Assembly (NCBI GenBank): GCA_029168955.1
Contig: JAPDOI010000212.1
Location: forward strand, 854,001-918,000
DNA from: Aplectana chamaeleonis
Taxonomy: Eukaryota; Nematoda; Chromadorea; Rhabditida; Cosmocercidae
Direction: 5' to 3'
Length of the DNA: 64,000 bases
Shown one piece after another: positions 22,546-33,800 of this stretch. Each line of letters starts with the position of its first letter. Within the stretch, counting starts at the first letter, position 1. Position numbers and translations under genes: made by a program. The notes beneath the pieces are model-generated. The model searched no databases. It was not told where the DNA came from and saw nothing but the letters and a program-made list of their open reading frames with translations.

Positions 22546-24506
22546 TCATAGGTGTAAAAAGGCAGCCACATCGCACGGGTTCGTCCACATATCCATAACT
22601 GCTAGAGAAGTCGGCCTTGCAGGACATGAAAATAAATGAAATGAATCGTGCCCTGGGTTGTGACAGTCAGGACATTCGTCGGGGATCGACGAGTCGATCT
22701 TATGGACGAAGGCCTTGAGGTATGAGGAGTGTCCACAACGTAGACCTGCCAGGATGACGCGTGTACGTCTGGGTAGGTCCGTTTCGCTGTCATCGATCAG
22801 TGGGGGCACGTCACCAAGTATTGGATTTAGGGGAGCACTGGAAAGGTATTCTCTGACGAATCGGGTGTGCTTTATTTGCAGTAATCTGACGCGATTGAGC
22901 TCCGACGTCGCCCAACGTTGACGATCCAAGACAGAGACTGCAGCATGAAGTGGCGAGCGAATAAGTCGGAAATGGGAACCAGATGACAGTAATGGGAAAT
23001 TAGGGTGTGTGGAATTCCTTACAATGCCAACATGGAACTGTTGCGACTGGAGTTGACAATGCTGCTTTACAGGAAGCAGCGAACACTCTTGATGCAGATG
23101 AGATACCGGTGTGGATCTAGGGCATCCGGTGATCACGCGTAGAGCAGTGTTCTGTGCACGCTGAAGCTTGCTCCGAGAGGCTTCCGACAGGTGTCTTGAC
23201 CATATTGGGGCTCCATATTCTAGCACCGGCTGCACCATAGCCCTGTAGGTGGTTCGCAAAATTTCCTTAGAGGTGCCCCATGTAGTGCCTGCTAGCGAAC
23301 GTAGAATGTTGTTACGTGTGTTGGCAGCAGCAGCTCGAATACGTGTGTTTTCGTGAAAACGCAGTGACGGGTCCAGGAATACACCAAGTAGACGAGGGTG
23401 TTTAGATAAGGGCAGCATATTTCCTTCCCAAAGAACCTTGGGATGCAGCTTGTGTTCGGCAGTCGCTGTAGTGCACAAAGTAACGCTGGACTTGGTTGGT
23501 GAGACCTTTAGCTGCTTCGATTCAAGGAACTTGGCCAGGCTGACGAGGTATTTATCCATCTCAGCAGTGGCTCGATCGATGACAGGGTCAGTGCAAATAA
23601 TAGTGATGTCATCCGCATATAGACATAAGTGGATGTTTGACGACGGCTTCGGCACATTAGACAGATACAAAGAAAACAGACTGGGAGATAGAACTCCTCC
23701 TTGTGGGACGCCTGCCTTCAAGGGCACAGACTTCGACAAGTGTCCATCAAATTTCATACGAATGGAACGATTTTTGACAAAGTTATCGGTCCACCTTTTG
23801 CACCAGTCGGGAATAGTAGAGTCCAGGATCGATTTGGACAGCAGCGGGATACTGACATTATCGAAGGCAGCAGTTAAGTCAACTGCCACGACTATACTTC
23901 TACCAGCTGGAGGTTTCATGTTGAAGCCAGCAATTATGTGTTCTGTGATGGACGTGAGTGCCGTGATGGTAGAGTGGGCCTTCTTGAAGCCATGTTGATG
24001 CACGTTATGTCGTAATGCTTCTTGGAGGTGCGGGTTGATGAATTTCTCCGCTAACTTAGCAATAGGGGACAAAAGAGAGATGGGTCGATGCAAAGTTGCT
24101 TGATCTTCTGGTTTGCCAGGCTTGAGGATGGGGAGAACAATTGCTTGCTTCCATCTAGCGGGAATGACACCTGTGCTGAATGACGAGAAGACTAGGTCAC
24201 ATAGTAATTCAAGGAACTCTTCCGGCAAGTGCTTGAGATGGACGGCTGACACACCATCGGGTCCCTCGGCTCGCGAGTTCTTAAGGACTTGATGAGGGAA
24301 TACATCTCAGAAGCAGTTATGGCAGGTACATCTTGTCGGCTGAGCTTCCTTATAGACCGGAGAGTGAGCCTATTGCAACGATCACGGCGGGACGTCGCTG
24401 AAGCAAAGTGTTTACCAAGTCGATTTGCAGCCTTAAATCCGGACTCAAATTTCCCCGAAGGGAACTCAAGCATGTTGCGCTCTGCTGCCAATTTCTTGCC
24501 AGACAA
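22546..24506 (-). pseudogene. Reverse transcriptase half of LINE copy A1
   Basis: From 24252 down to 22546 the minus strand is open for 568 codons. RT motifs appear in order: [29 protein letters not shown] (motif A), [18 protein letters not shown] (motif B) and YADDITII (motif C). The C-terminus has a Cys/His knuckle with spacing C-x2-C-x4-H-x4-H-x3-C (CPDCHNPGHD, then HLFSC), typical of Jockey/CR1-group elements. Further upstream sequence (GKKLAAERNMLEFPSGKFES) lies in another frame at 24192-24506, so a frameshift sits near 24250. Upstream of 24513 a MITE separates it from the endonuclease half. The RT core looks unusually intact for such an interrupted copy. Confidence 0.88.
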
Positions 24507-24512
24507 CCGCTT

Positions 24513-25072
24513 AAGGGCATGTGGATCGAATCCACACCGCGGGTGTGGCTAAGGAGCAGTTCGGCTAGCACACGCGACGCGCGACGGAAAAAACGCTGTG
24601 CGCGCTCATCGTCCTTGGGGCGCGTTAACCGAGGATCTTCGAAAAAAAGTAGACTTTGTGCCATTGTAGCCGTTCCCTTTTATCATTCTTTGCATTTTAT
24701 TCATGTTTTTTGTTTACACTGTGCTTTTTTAGACGCAATGCTTCTCACAAACCATCGTTTCAATGGAATTCGCACTTTTTATACAAGTTTTTTTAGAGTT
24801 CTTTTTGTTTGCTTCTTGGAGCGGAATGGGAGATGATGATATTGATTCCGACGCTGACCCTACGTCTGACACACCAACCTACATCAACAAAATGCAAAAA
24901 AGCGATAAAGGGGAACGACTAAAATGGAACAACAACAACTTTTTTTAGTGCCCTCGGTTAACGCGCCCCAAGGACGATGAGCGCGCACAGCGTTTTACCG
25001 TCGCGCGCGTCGTGTGTACCAGCCGAACTGCTCCTTAGCCACACCCGCGGTGTGGATTCGATCCACATGCCT
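24513..25072. mobile_element. 560-bp MITE with ~120-bp TIRs in LINE copy A1
   Basis: The arms 24513-24633 and 24951-25072 are near-identical reverse complements (GTGTGGCTAAGGAGCAGTTC, and TTGGGGCGCGTTAACCGAGG at the inner ends). CCGCTT flanks both sides (24507-24512 and 25073-25078), and joining across it restores the LINE frame around KRLSGKK. The interior holds a short open stretch (24826-24948, with GDDDIDSDADP) of unknown meaning. Superfamily not assigned. Confidence 0.85.
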
Positions 25073-26864
25073 CCGCTTGTAATCATTCAGCCTTTTGGTG
25101 ATCTCATCAGACAGTAGTTGAATGCTGGGATCTCCAGGATCAGCTCGGCGTTTCTCGTCCCGTAATTCGATCAGCTCCAGGACATCTTTGGGAACGTTAG
25201 GGTGAAACGTTCTAACGCGTCCTGTAGGGATTGCAGTTCTGGAGGCGTTGCATATGGCATCAACAATGAACGTGTCCTTCTCGTGAACGGAGCCGGTTAG
25301 GCGCTATTCATACTACTCAACGCCAGCGCGGCACGCGCGTGCCGCGCTGGCGTGGCGTTTGTGTATGAATGGCCTGACGCCCCGCCCGCGCGGCACGCGC
25401 GTCAGCTCCGCCCGCTCCGCCATGGCGTCGCCGCTGCAGTATTCATACTGCCACCCGAAACGCCTTGGCGTTTTCATCCACTGATATAATTTATCGATCG
25501 TCTCATTCATTCCAGCTTCACCGCTCCGCCATGGCGTCGCCGCTGGAGTATTCATAGTCTCCGCAAGCGCGGCACGCGCGTAAAAAGTATTCATACTCAA
25601 GCGCCACGCCAGCGCGGCACGCGCGTGCCGCGCTGGCGTTGAGTAGTATGAATAGCGCCTTAGCGGATAGTAGGCTACCCGACTGAGTAACACCTCTTTA
25701 AACATGACCCAGTTGGCCTTACGGTAGTTGGTGTACAGTTTGCTACGAGAGCCTACGAAAGGTGCCAGGTGACTGTTGAGAGACAAATCCAATGAAGCAC
25801 ATATGGGTACATGATCGCTGGCCATAGCTATAGCAGTGGACCAGTTACAGGAAACAGCAAGAGAGGATGATACAAAAGTGACATCCGGAGAGGACGGCCT
25901 GCCCGTGGAAGGAAGGCGAGTGGGGGTGTCCTCGTTAATGGCAACAAGATCACAATCCTCAGCGAAAAGCTCTAGTAGTTCACCTCTGTCATCAGGATCT
26001 AGAGAGGAGAACCAGGATGTGGAGTGAGCATTAAAATTGCCAGCCATGGGGAGGGCAGTATGCACAGATTGCAAAAATGGAGTGGGATCGAACGAATTGG
26101 GACATGTGGAGATTGGGGGAATATAAATATTAACAATATCTATAGGGCAACTTAGCAATACAACATGAACACCAATACATTCTACAACATTATCATTAGG
26201 GAGAGCTATAAGATGAGAAGGTATAGAAGTTTTTACAAATGTAGAAACGCTACCACCATGGGATGTGCGGGGAAGGTGGTACGACGTATAACCGGGGAGG
26301 CGGGGTAGGGAGGATGTTGGGCTAAGTTTTGTCTCCTGAAGGAGAATGACATCTGGGTGAAAGCGTTCAATGTACAATGTGAGTTCAGCAAGTTTGGCCC
26401 GCAGGCCATTGATATTGAGTTGAAAAATGTCTAGACTGTGGAGAGGAACACTAGGGGGAGAGTTAGAGCACGATATACAACAATAAGCATCAGTGTAGTC
26501 ATTATAGCTGGTTAACCCCGAGCATTTGAGGTGTACCCAGCCGAGGCAACCACCGCACTGGACGCTTGCATGTTGGGCCGACAATCCACAATTACAACAG
26601 GGATATCGTGGTCTTGCTGCGTGGCCCTGGGTTCCTCTCAATGCCGGCTCGCAACAGTAGAATGCGAAGGAGTGCGGCAGCCAGCCATTCGCACTCCCAT
26701 ACAGAAAAAACTCCTCGTGGAGTTGTTGATGCCCGTTTGATGAGTCTCCTTGATTTCGGTAGTCGACTCCACAGATCCACCACGCGTAGGTTGAGCATCT
26801 CGGATCCATCTGGTATGCAGATAATAAGCCCCAAATATATCCTTTTGGTATAGGCAATTACCAC
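25073..26864 (-). pseudogene. PHD finger and endonuclease half of LINE copy A1
   Basis: Near 26640 on the minus strand is LLRAGIERNPGP, a 2A-like motif. A C-rich finger follows (CCNCGLSAQHASVQCGGC, WVHLKCSG, CCISC), which matches the C4HC3 spacing of PHD fingers. Then come endonuclease motifs: LNINGLRAKLAEL, LLQETKLSPTS, NIYIPP, AGNFNAHS (usual GDFNAH) and SDHVPI. The frame from 26592-26864 shifts near the 2A motif into the frame that continues to 25663. A Harbinger-like MITE occupies 25300-25659; beyond it the coding reads TGSVHEKDTF and continues to 25079. Any longer frame running through the MITE is accidental. Confidence 0.8.
25300..25659. mobile_element. 360-bp Harbinger-like MITE, palindromic TIR
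   Basis: The termini GGCGCTATTCATACTACTCA... are exact inverted repeats of at least 57 bp. The flanking TTA is duplicated (25297-25299 and 25660-25662), a TWA target typical of PIF/Harbinger. Each TIR contains a further palindrome centred on GCGCGGCACGCGCGTGCCGC. Confidence 0.85.
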
Positions 26865-26870
26865 AAAAAA

Positions 26871-27085
26871 TCAATTTAAAAACTCATTGGAAAGATTGGC
26901 CGTGGAGCGCGCGGTCTCTTAAGTGTTAATTGGGGGGGGGGGGCTGAATAAGAGCACCCAGCTTCTAGCATTCAAAGAAATTTTTCATGTGCTCATTATT
27001 CGAGGGGTTTCTTATTGCCTCGTTCGAAATATCCACGAACATGAAACTTGCTGGATGTTCTTACATTCAGGGATCAGATTTTAGC
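26871..27085. other. Unassigned sequence
   Basis: Nothing identifiable was found apart from a run of Gs at about 26931-26943. Confidence 0.3.
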
Positions 27086-27388
27086 TATAGTCTACAGCAA
27101 TGGAAGTAGGACCTGGTGAGGTTGCGGACTCTTCCTAACATACTGTAGTCTGATTGTGTTAACACTCATTTTTTCGAAATAACAGATTGGTCGGTGAGTT
27201 TTTGTTTCCACTCTCACATTTTCACCTGTTTTCATTGCTTCCACAGATGTGGTCATATCGGCGAAAACACAGGCTCACCGGTCTATCACAGCTGTTACGG
27301 AAAAATGAGTGATACCACTAACAAACTACCGTATGTTAGGACGAGTCCGCAACCTCACCAGGTCCTACTTCCATTGCTGTAGACTATA
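27086..27388. mobile_element. 303-bp MITE upstream of U1-70K
   Basis: The ends 27086-27131 and 27343-27388 are a perfect 46-bp inverted repeat (TATAGTCTACAGCAATGGAA...). Pairing continues inward with mismatches (CCTAACATAC). TA dinucleotides at both outer ends would fit a Tc1/mariner-type target. Confidence 0.85.
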
Positions 27389-27526
27389 AGGGGTCGTTTA
27401 TACTTCCGCCACAGAGCGGCGCGGTGAAGTGCAATCCTACAATATCGATCGTGCCGCGTCTCATGATCAATATTACAGAATCGCACAGTGTCGCGCCGCT
27501 CTGCGGCGGAAGCATAAATGACCCCC
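27389..27526. mobile_element. ~135-bp MITE abutting the previous one
   Basis: The ends pair over about 34 bp with a few mismatches (GGGGTCGTTTATACTTCCGC left; CGGAAGCATAAATGACCCC right). It lies 166 bp before the U1-70K ATG, so it is in the promoter or outron. Confidence 0.8.
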
Positions 27527-27674
27527 CACACGACAAGTTTTCAAACCAGGACTCGAGCAATGTATTGGGTACTCTTTCGGATTCCGGAACCTCACATACT
27601 CCTCGACGTTTTTCGATATGTGAATTCGTATTGGTCGTTAGCGCTTCGTTTTGTTTATTTTTGGAGGTGAAGTT

Positions 27675-27691
27675 AATTTTACTTTCCAGAA
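27675..27691 (+). promoter_or_regulatory. Predicted spliced-leader trans-splice acceptor
   Basis: The sequence AATTTTACTTTCCAG, ending at 27689, is followed by AA and the U1-70K ATG. This U-rich stretch with a final UUUCCAG fits the nematode acceptor consensus UUUUCAG. A spliced leader joined here would leave a 2-base native leader. This is inferred from sequence alone. Confidence 0.7.
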
Positions 27692-27847
27692 ATGACGGCG
27701 CATCTACCGCCAAATCTTTTGGCGCTGTTCGAGGCTAGGCCGGCGATTCCTTTTCTTCCTCCTCCAGCAGATCTTCTGATTGACAAGAAAGAAAAAGGAA
27801 AGTGTGTCGAATACTCAGGAATTTCCGACTATATCGGTCTTTTCGAG
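27692..27847 (+). CDS. rnp-7: U1-70K exon 1
   Basis: There are 52 codons from ATG to a phase-0 donor GTGAGT at 27848. It contains [20 protein letters not shown], the invariant N-terminal region of the family. Confidence 0.95.
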
Positions 27848-30800
27848 GTGAGTAGATGAACGTCTTTTGGGCCGCATTTTTTGCGACGGGGTCGACTGCG
27901 GCGCGGTCGCGGCGCGCCCCTACTGGCGCTTCGCCAGAGCACGGTTTCCGCCCACGTTCCTCATGGTAAAAGGAAGAGTCGTGAAAGAATACTAGCATAT
28001 ATTCCTTTTTAAACAACAACTTGTACAGAGCTCTCTTAAATGAAACATCTATTGGTTTCGCTCGTTTCAAGGGAGTCTGCAAACGGTCGCGATGAAACTG
28101 GTTAAAGGTTTTCCTCGCGGAAACTAAAAATGCTTTCAAATCGGATGTTTCCATTATATCTAACCATTCAGAGATAGATTTTTCCAAATGCTTCCGTTGA
28201 GGTCGAGTGCACATACCTCGTAGGTGCAATTGAAGGCATCTTAAAAGGGCTTTAGCAGTCTTGCCCATATATGCAGTGAAGCTTCTTATTACTCAGTACC
28301 CGTCTGCTGGAAACGTCACTTTCGGAGAAATGGTTAAACTTCACACTAAACGAAAGTCTGTAGTAAATATAAACCTCCTCAGACTACCTTTCATAGGATC
28401 TAAATAAAGCCTTATCAATGGCGAGCTGTCATCGAGAGTCCAAAACGTCCCCGAAGAATGTTCGGCGTGTACGTCGAAATTTCGCCCACTCCGTGACTAA
28501 AAGCTATGGAAAGATTTGAGAAATGTTCTGCATCTATACCGCAATATCCTTACAACTACAAACAGCTCCTATCAACAGGGTCGAGTAGGACTGGATAACT
28601 TGCTAACGGGGATGGTAGAAATTTTCGGAATTTTTTTTTCAGGGGGGATAGTGCATTTTTGAAACGGAAAAAATAGTGTGTTTCTAGAAGAACGAGGTTA
28701 CAGAAAATTATGAGAAATTCGTTGTACAAACCACAGGAATATAACTTAGTCAAGGTTTTTTTAAGGAGTGATGAAGATCGCTTGCGAAAATTCCCCGAGC
28801 AAAGTAGTACATTTAATTCGAAGCATTTTACATGTTAGGAATGTGAAACATTTCAATACAATACCGTTGGAATCGTAGATGTTCCCGAATAAAAAATTCT
28901 TATAGTCGGCCGTTAATCCGGCAAGAACCTTGTCAGCACGCTGCTGGACCCTGCCTTTCAGCTCAAGCCCGACTATTTCGTTATTTTTGAAGTGTATTCG
29001 ACTTTTTTCTGGCTTACACTACGCTCACGACTAGCAGGACACGTAACGCATGTAAGGAACAAATTGGTATCCAGCGCTCTTTGAATTCCACTTTAATTAG
29101 CCCTTTCCTTCAGTTCTCGTTCTGCCATATTGAGATTGTGACTTAATCTGTGCCAAAATTTCATGATTCTTCGTCAATACAGTTATTGCTACTATACGGC
29201 ACTGCTTTTCACTGACAAGTACACCGCTATGACTGAAAGTGAGGACGGAAACCGTGCTCTGGCGAAGCGCCAGTAGGGGCGCGCCGCAGTCGACCCCGTC
29301 GCAAAAAATGCGGCCCGTCTTTTGTTGCAAAACGGTACCGTCTTGAAGAAACATAGCTTTGTGGTAAGAGTTGTTGCATACGGCATCCACGCGATGTGTC
29401 CACCATTAGTGTCTCGGAGCCCGTATTTTTTATCGCTGTAGAACACGGAAGGGGGTATATCTACACGATATCCATCAGTCGGCGTGTGGTTGCGGGGCAG
29501 CTCATCCCCATGATTCATTATTCAGCCGAGAGCGGAGAGGGCGAGACGACGAGACAGTTCGAGGGCGCCTGATTCAATTGCTCCGGCGTTTGCGTAGCGC
29601 TATAGCATTGGAGCACGTATTCACACTACATAAGTGTTCCTCAGTTGAAGTGATGTCTCGAACGCCACACTGATGATGGATAAGGGGGTTTACAGCGTTT
29701 TTCGAGTCTTATATGCGATTATGTGTTCCATTAACGGAAAATCAATAGGAAACAAGACGTTTATTAATGTTTTATGGAAATATTTTATTACAGGCACTGA
29801 ACAGGGCTGCATGTGGATTTGTCAGTGGAAGTATTAGTGGTCCTCAAAAGATTTTCAACGCTGTTATGGTTAAATGAAAGGAATAGTATAGATTTTCTCC
29901 AAGAAAATCTTCCACCACAAATCGTTTGAAAAATAGGTCCTATACTGTTTCCTCGACTGACGCGGCAATGGAAATCTTAAGATCAAGAATAAACATAATC
30001 TCTGCGAGTTTACTGGCACCGTATGATCCTCAGAGAAACTGTTTTGAACGAATAACGGCAGTATTCAAGATAATCATCGATTTTGAGATTAATCACTACA
30101 CCGATTGTTTGGTAACCGGGTAGAACTGAAATGACGAAGATATCGAGAAAAACTTTCCAGAAGGGCACCAAATTCTTTACTCTCACTCTACCTACATATT
30201 TACTGTCACTGGAACTGTTCGTTGTGACAATGAAATCTTTTGGGGACTCATCTTTTGCAAATTGCACCTCTCTGTTGCTCTGTTCTTTCGTTCGGACCCT
30301 AACTAATACTGTTTTGCCTATATTCTTCCATTTTTGTTTAACCCCGTTTTTTACCGGTGACAACCGCCGTGAGCATGTTCATCCAATCGGACAATTATAG
30401 TCCAGGCCAGAAAATAATGTCTCTAAAATAAGACGTTTTAGTGGGTTTCAAGCCGTTCCTTCGTAATTTTGGTAACACTTGGTGGCCAACGTGTTTTGAG
30501 TGCTAAACTCGGAAATGAAAATAACAGTGAACACTGCCTCTAAGGAAAAGTCAATTTGAAAGTAAGCAATACTTAGATAGCTTATCTGCTCTCCTGGCAC
30601 ATTGATACAGCAGTATTTCCAAGATTTGTTAAACAATTTCGGGACTAAATTCTTCTTTGCATACTTAGTCGTATTTACAAATGTACAAATGATTTTTTCT
30701 AATGCTTATATTGTTTGTCAAATGCTCTGTCAGTGTTTCCTCCGAGTGTTTGAAACATCACAAAGCCACTAATAAATATTAAGTCCAAATCCAGCTTCGC

Positions 30801-33800
30801 CAGACTTCCAATATCACCGCATAGTTTGATACAGACCCTTCTGGTGAAACTCCCTCGAAATTAAGGCTACATCGATTTCTTGACGTAAAAAGAAACCGAT
30901 TAGGTTGCGATTCCCAAGTTGTTGGGTGAGGAAAACCGTTGACAGTCTCTACGATGGCCAAAGACAGATGAGAGAGCCCCCTGTATGCTGGAGACCCAGA
31001 GTGTAGGTGATAGACAATGGCAGTCGAGAAGACGTTAGACGCGCGCGTGATAGACGTGGGTTGCTGCGGAGACGCCAGACGAAACGCCGAATGCGGCGAT
31101 ATGCGTTGAATGATGAGTCATGGGGATGAGCTGCCCGTCAACGTCGGCGTGTGGGTCATGCTGTGCCTATATTTCAAAATAGTGTTTCCTACCAATTACA
31201 GCTTTCATTGTGCGACTTCTGACCTTAATCGTGGGGTGCCATGGTATAAAGACTGTTCCTTACCATTGAACAGTGTTGAGCAGGGTTGCGACTCGGCGCA
31301 ACGGGGGTCGTACAAGTTTTGGAAAAAAAAATGAAAATCTAGTGAGGGGCTCGTAAAATTTTTAGGACAAAAAAGGAATTTTCTCCAAACCACTTAGTAA
31401 GCTAAAATGAGGCAGCAATAGTCGACCGGGGTTATTCCTTGTGCTGAATACAAATTTGATATCTATCTGTCGAGGGAGGATCGTAAAATTTTCCAAATAT
31501 TTGTGTCAACAGGGGGGGGGTCTCAGCTCCACCGAAAATTGGCGCAACCTTGCCTTCAAGGTTGGTCGCAATCCCTTCTGGAGCCCATGTATAGTCGTCC
31601 AAATAACCGCCGCGGTGTTTTGAAATTCTCTGTATCTGCGGTGCAACCGACAATTCGACTCCTCCCCGTTTTTGCTCCCGCCGTTGCATCGATAAGCCCT
31701 TTTCCCCCATCTGAACAACCGTCAGCGTGTCCGGGTAGCCTCGAAACAGAAGGCCGTGGACCACTCATGAGTTCGCGCGCTTGTCGCGTGCGCCGATCGA
31801 TCACCACATTTCTCTTGGGTGCACACAACCCATCGCAGGTTGCTGGGGTGTCCGCAGTCATATGTTCCGTTGTTACCCCAACAATACACACATATTTATG
31901 CTATTGCCTGCTGGGTTTCTTTTCGATCTCTTCAATTTTCGAACAGCATCAAACCGTTACTGTCCCGCGGGGCAAAAAAAACGGGACGTAAAAATGTAAG
32001 AAGAATGGAAAACACCCCCCGAGGCTCGTAAGTAGTGTAATGGATGTAGTGTTAATAACAAGAAATGAATAAAATGGGGATGCATTTTCTTTGGAAACTT
32101 TCCAGTCTCAAAGTTTTGGGGAAAAAAATTTCACAAGGGAGCGTAAAAAATTAGACTTTTTTTTCAAAATTCTCGGACTTCAAGGGAGGAGAATAGCTCC
32201 GTCGAGGTGTGCAACGACGGTTTGTATGAACCTGATTTCGACTACAAGGGAGCTGTCGAGATGTCGTACGTTCGTGCCGTGGCAGTGTGGAGGAAAGAAG
32301 ATCGCCTCCGTGCAAACCGACGTCAACCCCTCCGAGAAGAGGGTTTTTGTCATGGGAGAGGTGCTGGTCGGCCGCAGCTCTCCTGAGGATTTTACTACAA
32401 AGGGCCGGCGTCGAGAGGAATCCAGGTCCAGCGCAGAAGTACCTATGCGCCACGTGCGGCAAGGATGTCAACTGGAGACATACCAGCGTCCAGTGCTTCG
32501 GATGCCAAAGGTGGGTGCACTTCTCCTGTTCGGGCCTCAGTTCTGTGAGGCATCATGACTCATCCTTTCGTTGTGTTCCATGCTCTGCCCCAGCAACTCT
32601 GATTCCTCAATTACCAACCGCCCTCTCCATTGTTCACATTAATCTCAACAGCCTTCGCAACAAGTTATCTGAACTCTCTCTATTCGCACGTTCTCATCAC
32701 CCGGATGTTATCATGGTTCAAGAAACCAAGCTCTCTCCTTCCACCACTTACCCCCAGCCTAACATTCCGGGATACACCGCCTATCACATGCCAAGGTCTG
32801 CTCTTGGGGGCGGAGTGTCTACTTTCGTGCAATCTGCCTTACCTTCTCATATTATCCCGAATACTCCTAAGGGCGGTACTCTCGAGCACATTCCTGTCCA
32901 CCCCCCCCCCTCAAAAGCCCTTTATCTCTATTTAACATCTACATTCCTCCTATATCATCTTGTCCCCCCTCTTATAATCCTATTCCCCTCCTTAAGCAGT
33001 TGTACGACTGCTCACTCTCCCCTTCAGCTGTCTTTGCGGGTGACTTCAATGCTCACACGTTCTGTTCCGCTCTTGATTCTGACGCCAGAGGGGAAGATGT
33101 CGAAGAGTGGGCTGAGGAGTGTGACCTGGTTATCCTCAATGATGACCAGCCCACTCGTCTCCCTGCCAACGGCCGACCTTCTAGCCCAGATATCTCTCTT
33201 GTGTCATCCAATCTTTCTAATGCTTGCACGTGGTCCACATCCACAACTCTCTCCAGTGATCACATTCCCGTCTTTGTCTATATTGATCTCGCTGACTCTC
33301 TTGCCCCTTACTCTGGTTTTCGTCATCGTACTTATCTTAATTTAGGCCTAGCAGACTGGACCCTGTTCAGAGATGTTGCACTCCGCCATGAGGTCGACTA
33401 CCCATGGAATGGTGATGTTCATCAGAAAGAGGGCCATCTAACAAGTGCCATCCGCAAGGCCATGAAAGCAGCAATTCCTGAGGGTCGTGTCAAGACCTTT
33501 TTTCCAAATGTCAGCAGGGAAATACTGCAGAAGATAAGAACCAGAGATGAGAAGAGAGCCGCAGACCATCTAGACCCGGAGATTGCTGTGCTGGATAATG
33601 AGATCAAGCAGGATCTGGATAAGAACAAGAAGGAATGCTGGGAGAAGTTCACTGAGAAGCTGAATTTCAAGGCGGACGGAACTACGACGTGGAAAGTCTT
33701 GAGGAAAATTTCCGGAAAGTCCGCTCCCCCGATGAGCTCCGCTATTGAGTTCGAGGAGAACGTCTTCAAATCAGGGAAAGCAGCTGCTTATGCGCTCGGC

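Larger units (their letters stand above)
22505..26870 (-). mobile_element. PHD/EN/RT LINE, divergent family member (copy A1)
   Basis: The minus-strand order is ERNPGP motif, PHD-like finger, endonuclease, RT, C-terminal zinc knuckle, then an (AAG)n-type tail at 22508-22525. The sequence is clearly diverged from the three copies inside the U1-70K introns. Two MITEs split it (24513-25072 and 25300-25659). It lies upstream of U1-70K, in the opposite orientation. Confidence 0.88.

Noticed and set aside
25300..26857. One 514-codon minus-strand protein from 26857 to 25313
   Set aside because: Its last ~120 codons run through the Harbinger-like MITE; only the part above 25663 is LINE coding.
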